This document shows, one piece after another, positions 7,600 to 16,142 of a stretch of 24,350 nt of DNA (within the stretch, counting starts at the first letter, position 1; every line of letters starts with the position of its first letter). Position numbers and translations under genes: made by a program. The notes under the pieces are model-generated. The model had not been told where the DNA came from. It saw only the letters and a program-made list of their open reading frames with translations, and did not search any database. The stretch lies in contig PUNB01000251.1 in NCBI GenBank assembly GCA_003552565.1, positions 1 to 24,350 on the forward strand. The letters run 5' to 3'. This stretch comes from Lentisphaerota bacterium (lineage in GTDB: Bacteria > Verrucomicrobiota > Lentisphaeria > Oligosphaerales > PUNB01).

Positions 7600-8765
7600 T
7601 CAACCGCCTGTTTGTTTAAAGTAAGCTTATACAAATCTTCCAGCCGTTCGACCATTAAGCGCCAGTCGAACATTCGCCGCACCAGCTCCCGGCCGGCCAG
7701 CCCCATTCGCCGGGACTCCTCCGGTTCCTCAAGCATCTGAAGAAGCGCCCGCTGTACCGAATCAATATCTTCCGGCGGACACAGGAAACCGGTCTCATTC
7801 GGCTTTACCACCTCCGGTGTTCCGTCGAGAGCAAAAGCCGCCACTGGTTTGCCGCCTGCCAGCGCCTGCACCGCGGTTCGCGGCAGCCCCTCGCGCAGAG
7901 ACAAATGCACCAATCCGTCCATCAGCTCTATGTAAGAAGGTATCTCGGACGGCGACACCAGGCCGGTGAAAACAAAATTATTCATCAAGCCCTTTTCTTC
8001 AACCATCCGCTCCAGCCGAGGACGTAAAACCCCATCGCCGACCAAAAGAAAAATCACCTCCGGGAAACGGCGGATAATTTCAGGGGCGGCGGCGATCAGA
8101 AATTCATGTCCTTTGAGGTCAAAAAGGCGGGCGATCTTGCCGATCACCGGAGCGTTCTGAGGGATATTCCAGCGCTGACGCAGTTCCGCAGCAGCCCGCG
8201 GATCGGGGGTCAAGTATGGTTCCAGTTCCATGCCGCTGTAAACCGTCCGGTACTGCTCGGGGGTACCGATCCCCGCCGCCACAGCCTGGTCAGTCATCGC
8301 CTGAGCCACGGCGCAGATATAATCACAACGGCGCGCCGCCATTTTCTCCGCCTGGACGCAAATAGAGTTAAGCAGCCGATTCTGATAGGCGTGAAAAGGC
8401 AGTCCGTGGATGGTATGCAAGACCCCCGGAGTGTTTCCACGGGCGGTGAAACGCCCAAGAATCCCGGCCTTGGAAGAGTGGGTATGGACGATATCGAATT
8501 GACGGTCTCGGAAAAATTCACGCATCCGCCTCCACACCCGCAGATCATTGAGGGGGGCGACACGGCGAAGCAGGCAGGGCTCCTCGACCACTTCGACATC
8601 AGTCAAACATGAATCATGCTCCAGAAGCCTGCCCTCCGGGCCTTCGGCGGGACCGGTAAGCAGCGTCACCTGATGACCCTTCTCGCGCAGCCCTCGGACC
8701 GTCAGCCAGGTGTTCTCCTGAGCGCCGCCGACAATCATCCGAGTGATCACATGGCATATTTTCAT
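7596..8765 (-). CDS. GT4-family glycosyltransferase (GT-B fold)
   Basis: Cytoplasmic, probably membrane-peripheral enzyme transferring a sugar from a nucleotide donor to a lipid or glycan acceptor; the acceptor cannot be told. I choose the start at 8765 (MKICHVITRMIVGGAQENT), giving 389 residues and the usual GT4 N-terminus with a glycine-rich GGAQ loop. The longer form from 8852 would overlap folE by 62 bases and adds a sequence unlike the family. The C-terminal domain shows NAPVIGKIARLFDLKGHEFL, LVGDG, and the donor-site segment LREGLPRTAVQALAGGKPV, where the second Glu of the EX7E motif is Gln, as in some GT4 subgroups. The gap to folE is 25 bases and it overlaps the regulator gene by four. 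No polysaccharide cluster surrounds it. Confidence 0.9.
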   Translation of the reverse strand: MKICHVITRMIVGGAQENTWLTVRGLREKGHQVTLLTGPAEGPEGRLLEHDSCLTDVEVVEEPCLLRRVAPLNDLRVWRRMREFFRDRQFDIVHTHSSKAGILGRFTARGNTPGVLHTIHGLPFHAYQNRLLNSICVQAEKMAARRCDYICAVAQAMTDQAVAAGIGTPEQYRTVYSGMELEPYLTPDPRAAAELRQRWNIPQNAPVIGKIARLFDLKGHEFLIAAAPEIIRRFPEVIFLLVGDGVLRPRLERMVEEKGLMNNFVFTGLVSPSEIPSYIELMDGLVHLSLREGLPRTAVQALAGGKPVAAFALDGTPEVVKPNETGFLCPPEDIDSVQRALLQMLEEPEESRRMGLAGRELVRRMFDWRLMVERLEDLYKLTLNKQAVE

Positions 8766-8790
8766 ATTACAGCGTCGCGGATTGCAGTAA

Positions 8791-9360
8791 TTACCCGTCC
8801 CCCTTCCGTTCAAGCAGATGCATAAATTCGTTGCGGGTGGCAACGCTGTCATGAAAACTGCCGAGCATGGCGGAAGTGACCATGCAGGAATTCTGTTTCT
8901 CCACTCCCCGCATCATCATGCACAAATGCTTGGCTTCCATGACCACGCCGACACCTTCGGGTTTGAGGTTGTCAGCCACTATCCGGGCGATCTGTCCGGT
9001 AAGCCGCTCCTGCAACTGCAGCCGCCGGGCGAAGCAGTCAACCAGCCGGGCCAGCTTGCTGACACCGAACACTCGGCCGCGGGGAATATAACCAATATGA
9101 CAGCGGCCGAAAAAGGGCAGCATGTGATGTTCGCAAAGACTGTAAATCTCAATATCGCGAACAACGATCATATGATTACAGTCTTCATTGAAGATGGCGC
9201 CATTGATCAGTTCTTCCGGATCAAGCCGATAGCCGCTGGTCAGAAACCCCCAGCTCTGAGCCACTCGGCGGGGAGTATCGCGCAACCCTTCGCGCTCAGG
9301 GTTTTCACCCAGAGCCTTAAGAAGATCGCTCGTCAAGCCTTCAATTTTTTCAGTGTCCAT
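8791..9360 (-). CDS. folE: GTP cyclohydrolase I (type IA)
   Basis: Zinc enzyme that converts GTP to 7,8-dihydroneopterin triphosphate, the first step of tetrahydrofolate and, in many bacteria, queuosine synthesis. The 189-residue protein has the family signatures: CEHHMLPFFGRCHIGYIPRG with the zinc ligand Cys and catalytic His residues, GVSKLARLVDCFARR, QERLTGQIA, and the C-terminal EAKHLCMMMRGVEK segment with the second zinc Cys. The length is normal (E. coli 222, many bacteria 185-190). It starts 15 bases after pheT in the same operon and an AAGG motif precedes the ATG. No unusual residues are seen. Confidence 0.97.
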   Translation of the reverse strand: MDTEKIEGLTSDLLKALGENPEREGLRDTPRRVAQSWGFLTSGYRLDPEELINGAIFNEDCNHMIVVRDIEIYSLCEHHMLPFFGRCHIGYIPRGRVFGVSKLARLVDCFARRLQLQERLTGQIARIVADNLKPEGVGVVMEAKHLCMMMRGVEKQNSCMVTSAMLGSFHDSVATRNEFMHLLERKGDG

Positions 9361-9375
9361 AATAAGCCTTGCCTT

Positions 9376-11781
9376 TCACCTGAAATCAACCGCCAGCCTG
9401 GACTGCAGGTGTGATTTTATTCTTTCATGTTCCTGGTTCGCCTCTTCATCGGTCAATGTCCGGCCGGAATGCCGATAAACCAGTGAATAAGCCAGGCTGC
9501 GGCGATCTTTGCCCAGATTTTCAGCATCTTCATACAAATCAAACAATGCAATCTGTTCCAGCCATTGCGAATCGGTCTCCTGAACAGTCTCCACTATCTG
9601 CCGATGGGTTATGGAAGCAGGCACCACCATGGAAATATCCCGCGCCGTGGCCGGATACTGCGGCAGGGGGCGGAAAACTTTCTGACGGCGCTCCAGCGAC
9701 AATGCCGAGTCCAGTTCAAACAAAGCGGCATAAAGCGGATAATGCAGCCGCATCCCCCGGCAATGATCGGCGTGAACCCGGCCGAAGACCGCCGCTCTTC
9801 GACCTTGAATAAGCATTTCCGCTCTTTCTCCCTCAACGAATTTCCCGTCTTCACAGGGCCGGCATTCCGGAGGGGGCAGCAGAAGTGCCTCGCAAAAATC
9901 TTCCAGAATGCCTTTCAAGTCAAAAAAGTCATACTGGCGCTCGCGCTCCTCTCCATAACGCTCCGGATGCACTCGACCGCTCAGCAGCAATCCAGCCTGG
10001 TATCTTTCTTCCGGCAGGGCGGGATCGCTGACAACCACGCGCCCGATTTCAAAAACACCTAGATCAAGGTTTCCTCTGGCGGAATTAACGGCGGCGGTCC
10101 GCAGCAGCCCCGTCCACATTGAGGGCCGCATGCAGGCGGCTTCAGCACTTATGGGGTTGGCCAGCTTTACCAGACGCTCCTCATCCCCGCCGTCCACGGC
10201 CCGAGCGCCTTCTTCAACCGAAATCGTGCTGTAGGTCATGGTTTCGCTGAGCCCCAGACCAAGCAGAGCTTTACGAGCCTCCTCCAGCTCTCGGCCGGCG
10301 TCATCTTTCAACCCGCCGCCGACAATCGAAGCGGGACGTTTGGCGGGAATGTTATCCAGGCCGTACATGCGAGCCACCTCTTCTATAAGGTCCGCTTCTC
10401 TCTGCAAGTCCAGGCGGAAGGAAGGTATCCGCACTGTCAGCGCGGTCTCACTCTGTTCCCATATATCAAGTCCGAGGCAGCGGAAGTATTCCCGCGCCTG
10501 TTCAACGGTTATATCGATTCCCAACAGCTGATTGATGCGCGAGAGGCGGCAGGGCACCAGATCAGCCCGCCAGGGTGTCGGGTAAAAATCCAGACACCCT
10601 TCAATCAGCCGGGCGCCGGCTGTCTGTTGCAGCAGAAATGCCGCCCGTCGGCTGGCGTACTCGACCATTTCCCAGTCAACTCCGCGCTCAAAACGATAGG
10701 AAGATTCCGAATGCAGTCCGAGTTTTCGAGCCGTGGCTCGAACGTTGCCGGGATTAAAGGCGGCGCTTTCCAGCAGCACGGTTTCGGTTTCCTCGCTGAT
10801 TTCCGTATTGGCGCCGCCCATGACACCGGCCAGGGCGACAGCTTTCCGCGCATCGGCAATGACCAGCTGTTCAGGTGTCAAAGTGTGTTCGCCGCCGTCC
10901 AGAGTCATCATTTTTTCTCCTTCCTCGGCCCGCCGAACGATCACCTTCCCCTCGGTCAGCTTATGATAATCAAACGCGTGCAGCGGCTGGCCGCATTCAA
11001 GCATCACATAATTGGTCACATCCACCACGTTATTTACCGGCCGCACCCCCACCGCCGTCAGTGAATCCCGCAGCCACCGCGGGCTTTCCGCGATTTTAAC
11101 ATCCGTCAGCACCCGGGCGGTGTATCGCGGACACAAGGACTGATCCAAGACTTCCACCGAAGCCCATTCCCGGACATCCGATTCTGACGGTGCACCCGAA
11201 TCGACTTCCGGATACCGCAGTTCCTCCGGTTTTCTGGCCAAAGCCGCGATCTCCCGAGCAATGCCGAAGTGGGAAAGCCAATCGGGCCGGTTGGGGGTGA
11301 TCTCCCAGTCAACCACTGTGTCAGAACTTAACCAGGCTGTCGCGGCTTGTCCTACAACCGCATCCTGGCCCAGCTCCAGAAGTCCGCTCTCATCTTCTCC
11401 CGCTCCGAGTTCGGCGGCGCTGCACATCATTCCTTCTGACTCCACCCCGCGCAATTTTGCCCGCTTGATTTTCAAGCCGGTCGGCAGCTCCGTACCCGGC
11501 AGTGCCACTGGCACTTTAAGCCCGGGATCGCTGTTCGGCGCCCCGCAGACAATCTGCAGGGGCTGTTCAGCTCCAATCTCGACGGAACAGACACTGAGCT
11601 TGTCAGCGTCCGGATGGTTTTCTCTTTTTTCTATGCGCCCGACCACAACTGTTTCGGGCAGTTCAAAGGCACCTTCAACACCCTCAACTTCGAGCCCGGC
11701 CATGGTCAATATCTCAGTCAACTCCTCAACTTTCCAGTTGAAGTCAAAATATTGTCGCAACCATTTCAATAAAGTTTTCAT
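9376..11781 (-). CDS. pheT: Phenylalanine-tRNA ligase beta subunit
   Basis: Beta chain of the (alpha-beta)2 synthetase that charges tRNA-Phe. At 801 residues it matches bacterial PheT. In order it shows the N-terminal MKTLLKWLRQYFDF start, an EMAP/OB-fold tRNA-binding domain at about 40-150 (VVVGRIEKRENHPDADKLSV), the B3/4 editing domain, the B5 domain, the catalytic-like core and a C-terminal FDX-ACB anticodon-binding domain (PLPQYPATARDISMVVP at about 705-721). It lies 15 bases after pheS and 15 before folE, so the three are certainly one transcription unit. AGGGTG upstream is a usable ribosome-binding site. Nothing appears truncated. Confidence 0.98.
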   Translation of the reverse strand: MKTLLKWLRQYFDFNWKVEELTEILTMAGLEVEGVEGAFELPETVVVGRIEKRENHPDADKLSVCSVEIGAEQPLQIVCGAPNSDPGLKVPVALPGTELPTGLKIKRAKLRGVESEGMMCSAAELGAGEDESGLLELGQDAVVGQAATAWLSSDTVVDWEITPNRPDWLSHFGIAREIAALARKPEELRYPEVDSGAPSESDVREWASVEVLDQSLCPRYTARVLTDVKIAESPRWLRDSLTAVGVRPVNNVVDVTNYVMLECGQPLHAFDYHKLTEGKVIVRRAEEGEKMMTLDGGEHTLTPEQLVIADARKAVALAGVMGGANTEISEETETVLLESAAFNPGNVRATARKLGLHSESSYRFERGVDWEMVEYASRRAAFLLQQTAGARLIEGCLDFYPTPWRADLVPCRLSRINQLLGIDITVEQAREYFRCLGLDIWEQSETALTVRIPSFRLDLQREADLIEEVARMYGLDNIPAKRPASIVGGGLKDDAGRELEEARKALLGLGLSETMTYSTISVEEGARAVDGGDEERLVKLANPISAEAACMRPSMWTGLLRTAAVNSARGNLDLGVFEIGRVVVSDPALPEERYQAGLLLSGRVHPERYGEERERQYDFFDLKGILEDFCEALLLPPPECRPCEDGKFVEGERAEMLIQGRRAAVFGRVHADHCRGMRLHYPLYAALFELDSALSLERRQKVFRPLPQYPATARDISMVVPASITHRQIVETVQETDSQWLEQIALFDLYEDAENLGKDRRSLAYSLVYRHSGRTLTDEEANQEHERIKSHLQSRLAVDFR

Positions 11782-11796
11782 ATTAATTCACCCTGC

Positions 11797-12813
11797 TTAA
11801 AACTGCTTCAGAAAGCGCAGATCATTTTCATACAGCAAACGAATATCACTGACGGCATAACGGATCATGGCGATTCGCTCCACCCCCATGCCGAAGGCGT
11901 AACCGCTCCATTCCTCCGAATCATAACCGACTGCCTGAAAGACCGCCGGATCAACCATGCCGGCTCCTGATATCTCCAGCCAGCCGGAATTTTTACAGAC
12001 ACGGCAGCCGCGCCCGCCGCACATGATACAAGAAAAATCATACTCCAGGCTGGGTTCGGTAAAAGGAAAGAAGTGGGGGCGGAACCGCACTTTCACATCC
12101 TCTCCCAGCAATTCATGCGCGAACATGGTCAGTGCCGCCTTCAGATCTGCCAGGGACACTTGGCGATCCACATAAAGACCTTCGATCTGATGGAAATTCA
12201 TGGAATGAGTGGCATCAGGAGTATCCCGACGGAAACAACGCCCGGGACAGACAATCCGCACCGGCGGCGGCTGCTGCTCCATCACCCGGATCTGCACCGG
12301 TGAAGTCTGAGTCCGCAGCAGGCGGCCATCCGGCAGGTAGAAAGTGTCCTGTACATCCCGGGAAGGATGATCGGCCGGAGTGTTCAAGGCATCGAAGTTA
12401 TGATACTCTGTTTCCAGATCCGGCCCGTCCGCCACAATAAACCCCATGCGGCGAAAGATATCCACAGCATCATCCATAACCTGAGAAATCGGGTGTTTAG
12501 TCCCCAGCGGATGTCGGCGGGCCGGCATGGTCACATCCACCCCCGCGTCGGGTTCCTCCTTCTCCGCCAGCCTATTGAAAGCCTCGTCCACGGCCGCCTG
12601 TATCTCATTTTTAGTTTGATTAGCGGTTTTGCCCACCAGCGGCCGTTCTTCCGGAGAGACTTTTCCCATTTCTCTGAACAGGTTCGGTACAACTCCTTTG
12701 CGTCCCAGGTAGTGAATCCGAACATTCTCCACCGCCTGCCGATCCTCGGCCTGGCGCAAACTCTCCAGCGCCTGTCGGCGCGCCTCTTCAAACTGAGTCA
12801 CCAATGAATCCAT
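11797..12813 (-). CDS. pheS: Phenylalanine-tRNA ligase alpha subunit
   Basis: Catalytic alpha chain of phenylalanyl-tRNA synthetase. I place the start at 12813 (MDSLVTQFEEARRQALESLR), giving 338 residues, close to the usual 330-345. The longer frame from 12885 would start inside the promoter, whereas AGGAGG lies 12 bases before 12813. Class II motifs are clear: motif 2 around FHQIEGLYVDRQVSLADLK and motif 3 GMGVERIAMIRY near the C-terminus, with the phenylalanine pocket region between. The N-terminal coiled coil that binds tRNA occupies about residues 1-85. It is the first gene of the pheST-folE-GT-DtxR operon. Confidence 0.97.
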   Translation of the reverse strand: MDSLVTQFEEARRQALESLRQAEDRQAVENVRIHYLGRKGVVPNLFREMGKVSPEERPLVGKTANQTKNEIQAAVDEAFNRLAEKEEPDAGVDVTMPARRHPLGTKHPISQVMDDAVDIFRRMGFIVADGPDLETEYHNFDALNTPADHPSRDVQDTFYLPDGRLLRTQTSPVQIRVMEQQPPPVRIVCPGRCFRRDTPDATHSMNFHQIEGLYVDRQVSLADLKAALTMFAHELLGEDVKVRFRPHFFPFTEPSLEYDFSCIMCGGRGCRVCKNSGWLEISGAGMVDPAVFQAVGYDSEEWSGYAFGMGVERIAMIRYAVSDIRLLYENDLRFLKQF

Positions 12814-12856
12814 AAAATAACAGAACCTCCTAGAATTATTTCCGCTGCGAACATGA

Positions 12857-12884
12857 ATTATACCTTCGATTATCTTTTTGTCCA
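12857..12884 (-). promoter_or_regulatory. Sigma70-type promoter for the pheS operon
   Basis: Reading the minus strand, TGGACA (-35, 12879-12884) is followed after 16 bases by a perfect TATAAT (-10, 12857-12862). Transcription would start near 12850, giving a leader of about 37 bases before the pheS ATG at 12813. That is too short for a T-box or attenuator. The match also argues against the longer pheS start at 12885. Assignment is by consensus only. Confidence 0.75.
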
Positions 12885-13339
12885 CCGCCTGCAGCTAACC
12901 TGAATAATTCCCGAACCAAGTTGCCGCAGATAAGAATAGCCGCTAAAAATATCTGACCGCTTGTCCAGTGCAGTTATGAATACAACAATAAAAACTCGGA
13001 ATTCCGACTTCCTTCTTCATCTTTCAGCCCTCATGAATGACGCATGGCCGAATTCGCATAAATAAACAGGATAAAGCCTTTGGCATAAAAATTGCTATAT
13101 ACAATTTACGCAGATTTTTCACGCTGCATCGACAGATTTAGTTTTGATAATTTTAAGTTTCAAAGACGGCGCAACATATTCTGAGACTAATTTTAACTTC
13201 ACATTTTCAACAATTATTTTCAAGCCGACAATTAAATTAACCTTAAACTTGCGATATTCTAAGCAATAACTATATTACGGTCAGAATAAATAGCATCATC
13301 CATAGATTGAAATATATTTTTTGCACAGCAGTCATTCTT

Positions 13340-13369
13340 TTGAATAAAGCAGATGCGATGAAATATTAT
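13340..13369 (+). promoter_or_regulatory. Possible promoter of the FHA gene
   Basis: TTGAAT (13340-13345) and TATTAT (13364-13369), spaced by 18 bases, match sigma70 -35 and -10 elements at four and five of six positions. This would give a leader of roughly 105 bases before the ATG at 13483. AT-rich DNA offers many such matches, so this is only a candidate. Confidence 0.3.
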
Positions 13370-13443
13370 TTGCACAGGCAGCGCCATCGCACCGCCGCTG
13401 AATGTAACGAAAGCAGGATCAACAATAAAAAGCTTCGCCATTC

Positions 13444-13460
13444 TCAATTCTCAGAATTGA
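13444..13460. promoter_or_regulatory. 17-bp palindrome ahead of the FHA gene
   Basis: TCAATTCTCAGAATTGA is an inverted repeat with 8-base arms around a single central base. It ends ten bases before the AGGA ribosome-binding site (13471-13474) of the gene starting at 13483. It could be an operator for a dimeric regulator or, in the transcript, a short hairpin affecting initiation. It has no T-tract and is not a terminator. Confidence 0.4.
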
Positions 13461-13482
13461 TACAAAATAAAGGAAATTAACT

Positions 13483-14925
13483 ATGTTATACAAAATCACA
13501 GTCAGCTCCAAGAAAGACGACGAAGGCCAAGGCAAGACTTACACATTTCCGCCTCAGAAAGTAAAGATCGGCCGCCTTAAGGATAACGACATCCCGCTGG
13601 ACTTCCCGGCGGTCTCGGGTTACCACGGCAAGCTGCGTTTAGACGGAGAGAGCAAGGAGCCGAAGGCTTACATTACCGATTTCGGCAGTCTCAACGGAAT
13701 CCTTGTCGACGGCGAGCGAATAGAGGCCAACAAGGAAGTTCCGATTGAAATGGACAAACCGTTTCAAATCTGTATTTTCAACCTGACGGTCTCACATCTT
13801 TCTACAGAGGAAGAGGCTGAAGACGCAGACAATGATGATGAGGATAAGGACCATTCAACCGCCACCATGCCTCTGGCTGGTTTCGCCAATAAAATAAGAG
13901 CTCGCGGGAAGCCGGACACCGAAGAATCTGAGAAGGAGGCGTCGGGAAAAGCAGCACCGGAGGCGGCTTCTGATAAAACCGACGCATCATCGGCAAAATC
14001 CGCGCAGGATGATAAAGCCAAAGAATCTGACGAATCGCCGGCTCCTTCCTCCAAGAAGGATGAAGATACAGCATCCAAGGATGACACCAAGGAGAAAGAG
14101 ATAAAAACCGCCACCCCGGTAGCAGAAAAACAAAAAGACGAGGAAAAAGATTCAGCCGTCGGCCAAACGGCCTCCTCGAGCAAGGGCGCGGAAATAAAAA
14201 TCAAAGCCAGTGAAGCAGCCGAAAGCGAGCTGGAACTGGAGGCGGAACAACTGCTCACCATCTGGGGAATGATTAAGGACCAGGAGGAAAATCCTGTGCC
14301 TGAGGCGAAAGTTGACGGCGCCGGCCTGGGAAAAGTCAGCACCGACAAGGATGGCTCGTTCATTTTTAAAGACATTCCTGAAGGCAGTGATTACAAAATC
14401 ACTCTAAGCAAGCCGGGTTACCGTTTTGACCCGCCCGTCACTCAAGGCAGCCTTGAGGATGACCTGTCACTGGAAATAAATGCCATTGAACTTACCGCTG
14501 TGGGCGGCAAGATTATTCACAATGACAATCCCCTCGAGGGAGTGCAAGTTGACGGCGGCAAGCTTGGCAAGACGGAAAGCGGCAAAGACGGTACTTTCCG
14601 CTTCCGCGAAGTGGACTGCGGTGTCAAGTACAGCTTAAGCTTCAGCAAACCGCAATTCGAATTTGAGCCTTCATCCATTGAAGGTGTCGCCGGCGAAGAA
14701 GATCAGGATATTGAGGTAAAAGCGATTAAGCTGGTCGAGGTAAAAGGACGCGTCGTCCATAAAGGCACACCTCTTGAAGGAGTTGAAATAGATGCCGGCC
14801 CGCTCGGAAAAACCAAAACCGACAAAGACGGCAGATACAAATTCGAGAACGTTCGGGAAGATATCGAATTCTCGATCACCGCTCGTAAAGCCAAGTATAA
14901 TTTCAAAGCCCCCCCGAAGTCCTGA
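13483..14925 (+). CDS. FHA-domain protein with acidic linker and three Ig-like/carboxypeptidase-regulatory-like repeats
   Basis: FHA domains bind phosphothreonine peptides, so a scaffolding or signalling role is likely. Residues 1-105 form the FHA domain with Gly30-Arg31, Ser45-x-x-His48 and Asn71-Gly72, the conserved phosphopeptide-binding positions. Residues about 112-260 are a low-complexity linker rich in Asp, Glu, Lys, Ser and Ala. From about 264 come three related repeats of roughly 75-80 residues, each with a G-x-x-x-DGxGLGK-TDKDGxFxF type core, resembling carboxypeptidase regulatory-like or CnaB-like beta sandwiches; the third ends early at YNFKAPPKS. No signal peptide or membrane segment is seen, although such repeats are usually extracellular. 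AGGA lies eight bases before the ATG. It is convergent with the SpoIIE-type phosphatase gene 20 bases away. The exact function is unknown. Confidence 0.88.
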   Translation: MLYKITVSSKKDDEGQGKTYTFPPQKVKIGRLKDNDIPLDFPAVSGYHGKLRLDGESKEPKAYITDFGSLNGILVDGERIEANKEVPIEMDKPFQICIFNLTVSHLSTEEEAEDADNDDEDKDHSTATMPLAGFANKIRARGKPDTEESEKEASGKAAPEAASDKTDASSAKSAQDDKAKESDESPAPSSKKDEDTASKDDTKEKEIKTATPVAEKQKDEEKDSAVGQTASSSKGAEIKIKASEAAESELELEAEQLLTIWGMIKDQEENPVPEAKVDGAGLGKVSTDKDGSFIFKDIPEGSDYKITLSKPGYRFDPPVTQGSLEDDLSLEINAIELTAVGGKIIHNDNPLEGVQVDGGKLGKTESGKDGTFRFREVDCGVKYSLSFSKPQFEFEPSSIEGVAGEEDQDIEVKAIKLVEVKGRVVHKGTPLEGVEIDAGPLGKTKTDKDGRYKFENVREDIEFSITARKAKYNFKAPPKS

Positions 14926-14936
14926 GGTGTTCCTCA
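14923..14936. terminator. Small shared hairpin between convergent genes (weak terminator candidate)
   Basis: TGAGG, a four-base loop and CCTCA form a five-pair stem that includes the FHA stop codon and lies ten bases beyond the stop of the opposite phosphatase gene. Neither strand has a run of T after it, so intrinsic termination would be weak. It is the only hairpin seen in the 20-base gap. Confidence 0.25.
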
Positions 14937-14945
14937 AGTCTCTAA

Positions 14946-16142
14946 TTAAATCATGCGGAATCTGGTTTCTTTGCTATAGCGATTTTCCAGGCATCGACTG
15001 ATCCGCCGCACGACATTACGGCGCAGGTCAACCTCCACCGGGGTTGTCGGCTCCTGGTGGGCATCGTTGACCTTGGTGCCTATGAGAAAATGAATTATGT
15101 CACTGTTCAGCATCAGTCTGATGATCCGCACCGCCGCGTCTTCGCATTGTTGCCATTGTTCGGAGCTATGGTTTTCCAGCAGCTCCGCCACTCTTTCCAG
15201 AGTAAGCGACCCCTCGGTCACCAGATCGATTCCTTCGATTTTCGAAGCGGGCGGCAGATAATCATTTAGATCATCAATATCCATATTTATTCGCCGTCGC
15301 GTTTCCCGACCGAAGATAGCCGCGGTGGTACCGCCGCAGATAATTTTGCGGCCATCAAACTTTTCAATGCGCCAGGCCATCTCTGCATCGTTGCTCGCAT
15401 CAATGGGCGGCCCGGTAGCCAGAAGGAGATGCCGCGGCTGACGCAGATAGACCACCGCCGCGGTAATATCGTCGCGCGGCTGAGCATGATCATAGTTCAG
15501 AGCCTGATCAACCAGCCGCGCCGCCAATGTCCGGGCTGAAACCCCTGGAGCCTGCTGAATGACCGACAGAATGTATTCAGCCGCCGCCTGCCGTCCCCAC
15601 CCCAAGGGTGCTCCAGCATCTTCCATACCCGCCTGGGTGACACCGTCGGAAAAAAGGATCAGCCTATCACCTTCCTGAACCTGTAATTCAGTATGGTAAA
15701 CCACACATTCCCGGTCTTTCACCACCTGCCGCCGCAGCTTAACCGGCTCCGCCGCCAATTCGAGGAACCGGCCGCCGCGCACAAACACAGCTCGGGGGTT
15801 GTCAAATTCAATTATTCTCGCCGAGCCGGCCGCCCCGTCGACATCGACAATCGTGAAAGCGCAGTAAGCGATACCGCGGCTTCCGCACACCGGCAGGATG
15901 TCCAGGATTCTCTCCGCTGTTCTGCGGATGTCCATGCGGCCGGTAATACAGCGCAGAGCCATTCTGCCGGTCAGCCCGGAAAGAACATTGGCCTTAATTC
16001 CGCTTCCCAAGCCGTCGGCCAGCACGGCCAGCAGCCGGTTTTCCTCGACAATCCGCCGTACAAACAGCTGATCGCCGCTTACCTTATGGCCATGCTTACG
16101 AGCCTGGCAATGATCTATTTCGATAAATTTCCGAGGGTTCAT
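14946..16142 (-). CDS. SpoIIE-type PP2C serine phosphatase linked to a sensory hydrogenase
   Basis: Predicted metal-dependent Ser/Thr phosphatase. In the 398 residues the PP2C/SpoIIE domain spans about 10-235, with LLAVLADGLGSGIKANVLSG (metal-binding Asp and Gly), LILFSDGVTQAGM and RDDITAAVVYLR motifs. Residues about 240-398 are an extra domain with CGGTTAAIFGRE and EGIDLVTEGSLTLERVAELL segments. I believe it recurs in phosphatases next to [FeFe] hydrogenase genes, but I cannot name its fold. The ATG at 16142 lies 47 bases inside the end of the hydS-like gene, with GGAGG 12 bases upstream, implying tight co-expression. Likely role: output of the hydrogenase-like sensor, acting on an unidentified phosphoprotein. 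The FHA protein encoded convergently next door is a plausible but untested partner. Confidence 0.88.
   Translation of the reverse strand: MNPRKFIEIDHCQARKHGHKVSGDQLFVRRIVEENRLLAVLADGLGSGIKANVLSGLTGRMALRCITGRMDIRRTAERILDILPVCGSRGIAYCAFTIVDVDGAAGSARIIEFDNPRAVFVRGGRFLELAAEPVKLRRQVVKDRECVVYHTELQVQEGDRLILFSDGVTQAGMEDAGAPLGWGRQAAAEYILSVIQQAPGVSARTLAARLVDQALNYDHAQPRDDITAAVVYLRQPRHLLLATGPPIDASNDAEMAWRIEKFDGRKIICGGTTAAIFGRETRRRINMDIDDLNDYLPPASKIEGIDLVTEGSLTLERVAELLENHSSEQWQQCEDAAVRIIRLMLNSDIIHFLIGTKVNDAHQEPTTPVEVDLRRNVVRRISRCLENRYSKETRFRMI

Larger units (their letters stand above)
12814..13482. other. AT-rich divergent intergenic region between pheS and the FHA gene
   Basis: Apart from the pheS promoter and leader, the roughly 600 bases up to 13482 hold no convincing gene. 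A 62-codon minus-strand frame at 13259-13447 has no coding signature. Visible details are a perfect 12-bp palindrome (TCGGAATTCCGA, 12996-13007), a direct repeat of TTGCACAG at 13321 and 13370, and a palindrome just before the FHA gene. The region is clearly more AT-rich than its flanks and is unusually long for this compact sequence. No structured RNA is recognised. Confidence 0.6.

Noticed and set aside
8766..8852. N-terminal extension of the glycosyltransferase overlapping folE
   Set aside because: The extra 29 residues are unlike GT4 N-termini, and the protein from 8765 begins exactly at the family start.
12814..12885. N-terminal extension of pheS to an ATG at 12885
   Set aside because: It would start within the promoter -35 region; AGGAGG and the family N-terminus support the start at 12813.
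13259..13447. 62-codon minus-strand frame in the pheS-FHA spacer
   Set aside because: AT-rich intergenic DNA, no ribosome-binding site seen, no family resemblance.
13764..14375. 203-codon serine-rich minus-strand frame
   Set aside because: It is the reverse complement of the Asp/Glu/Ser-rich linker of the FHA protein and has the composition expected of such a shadow.
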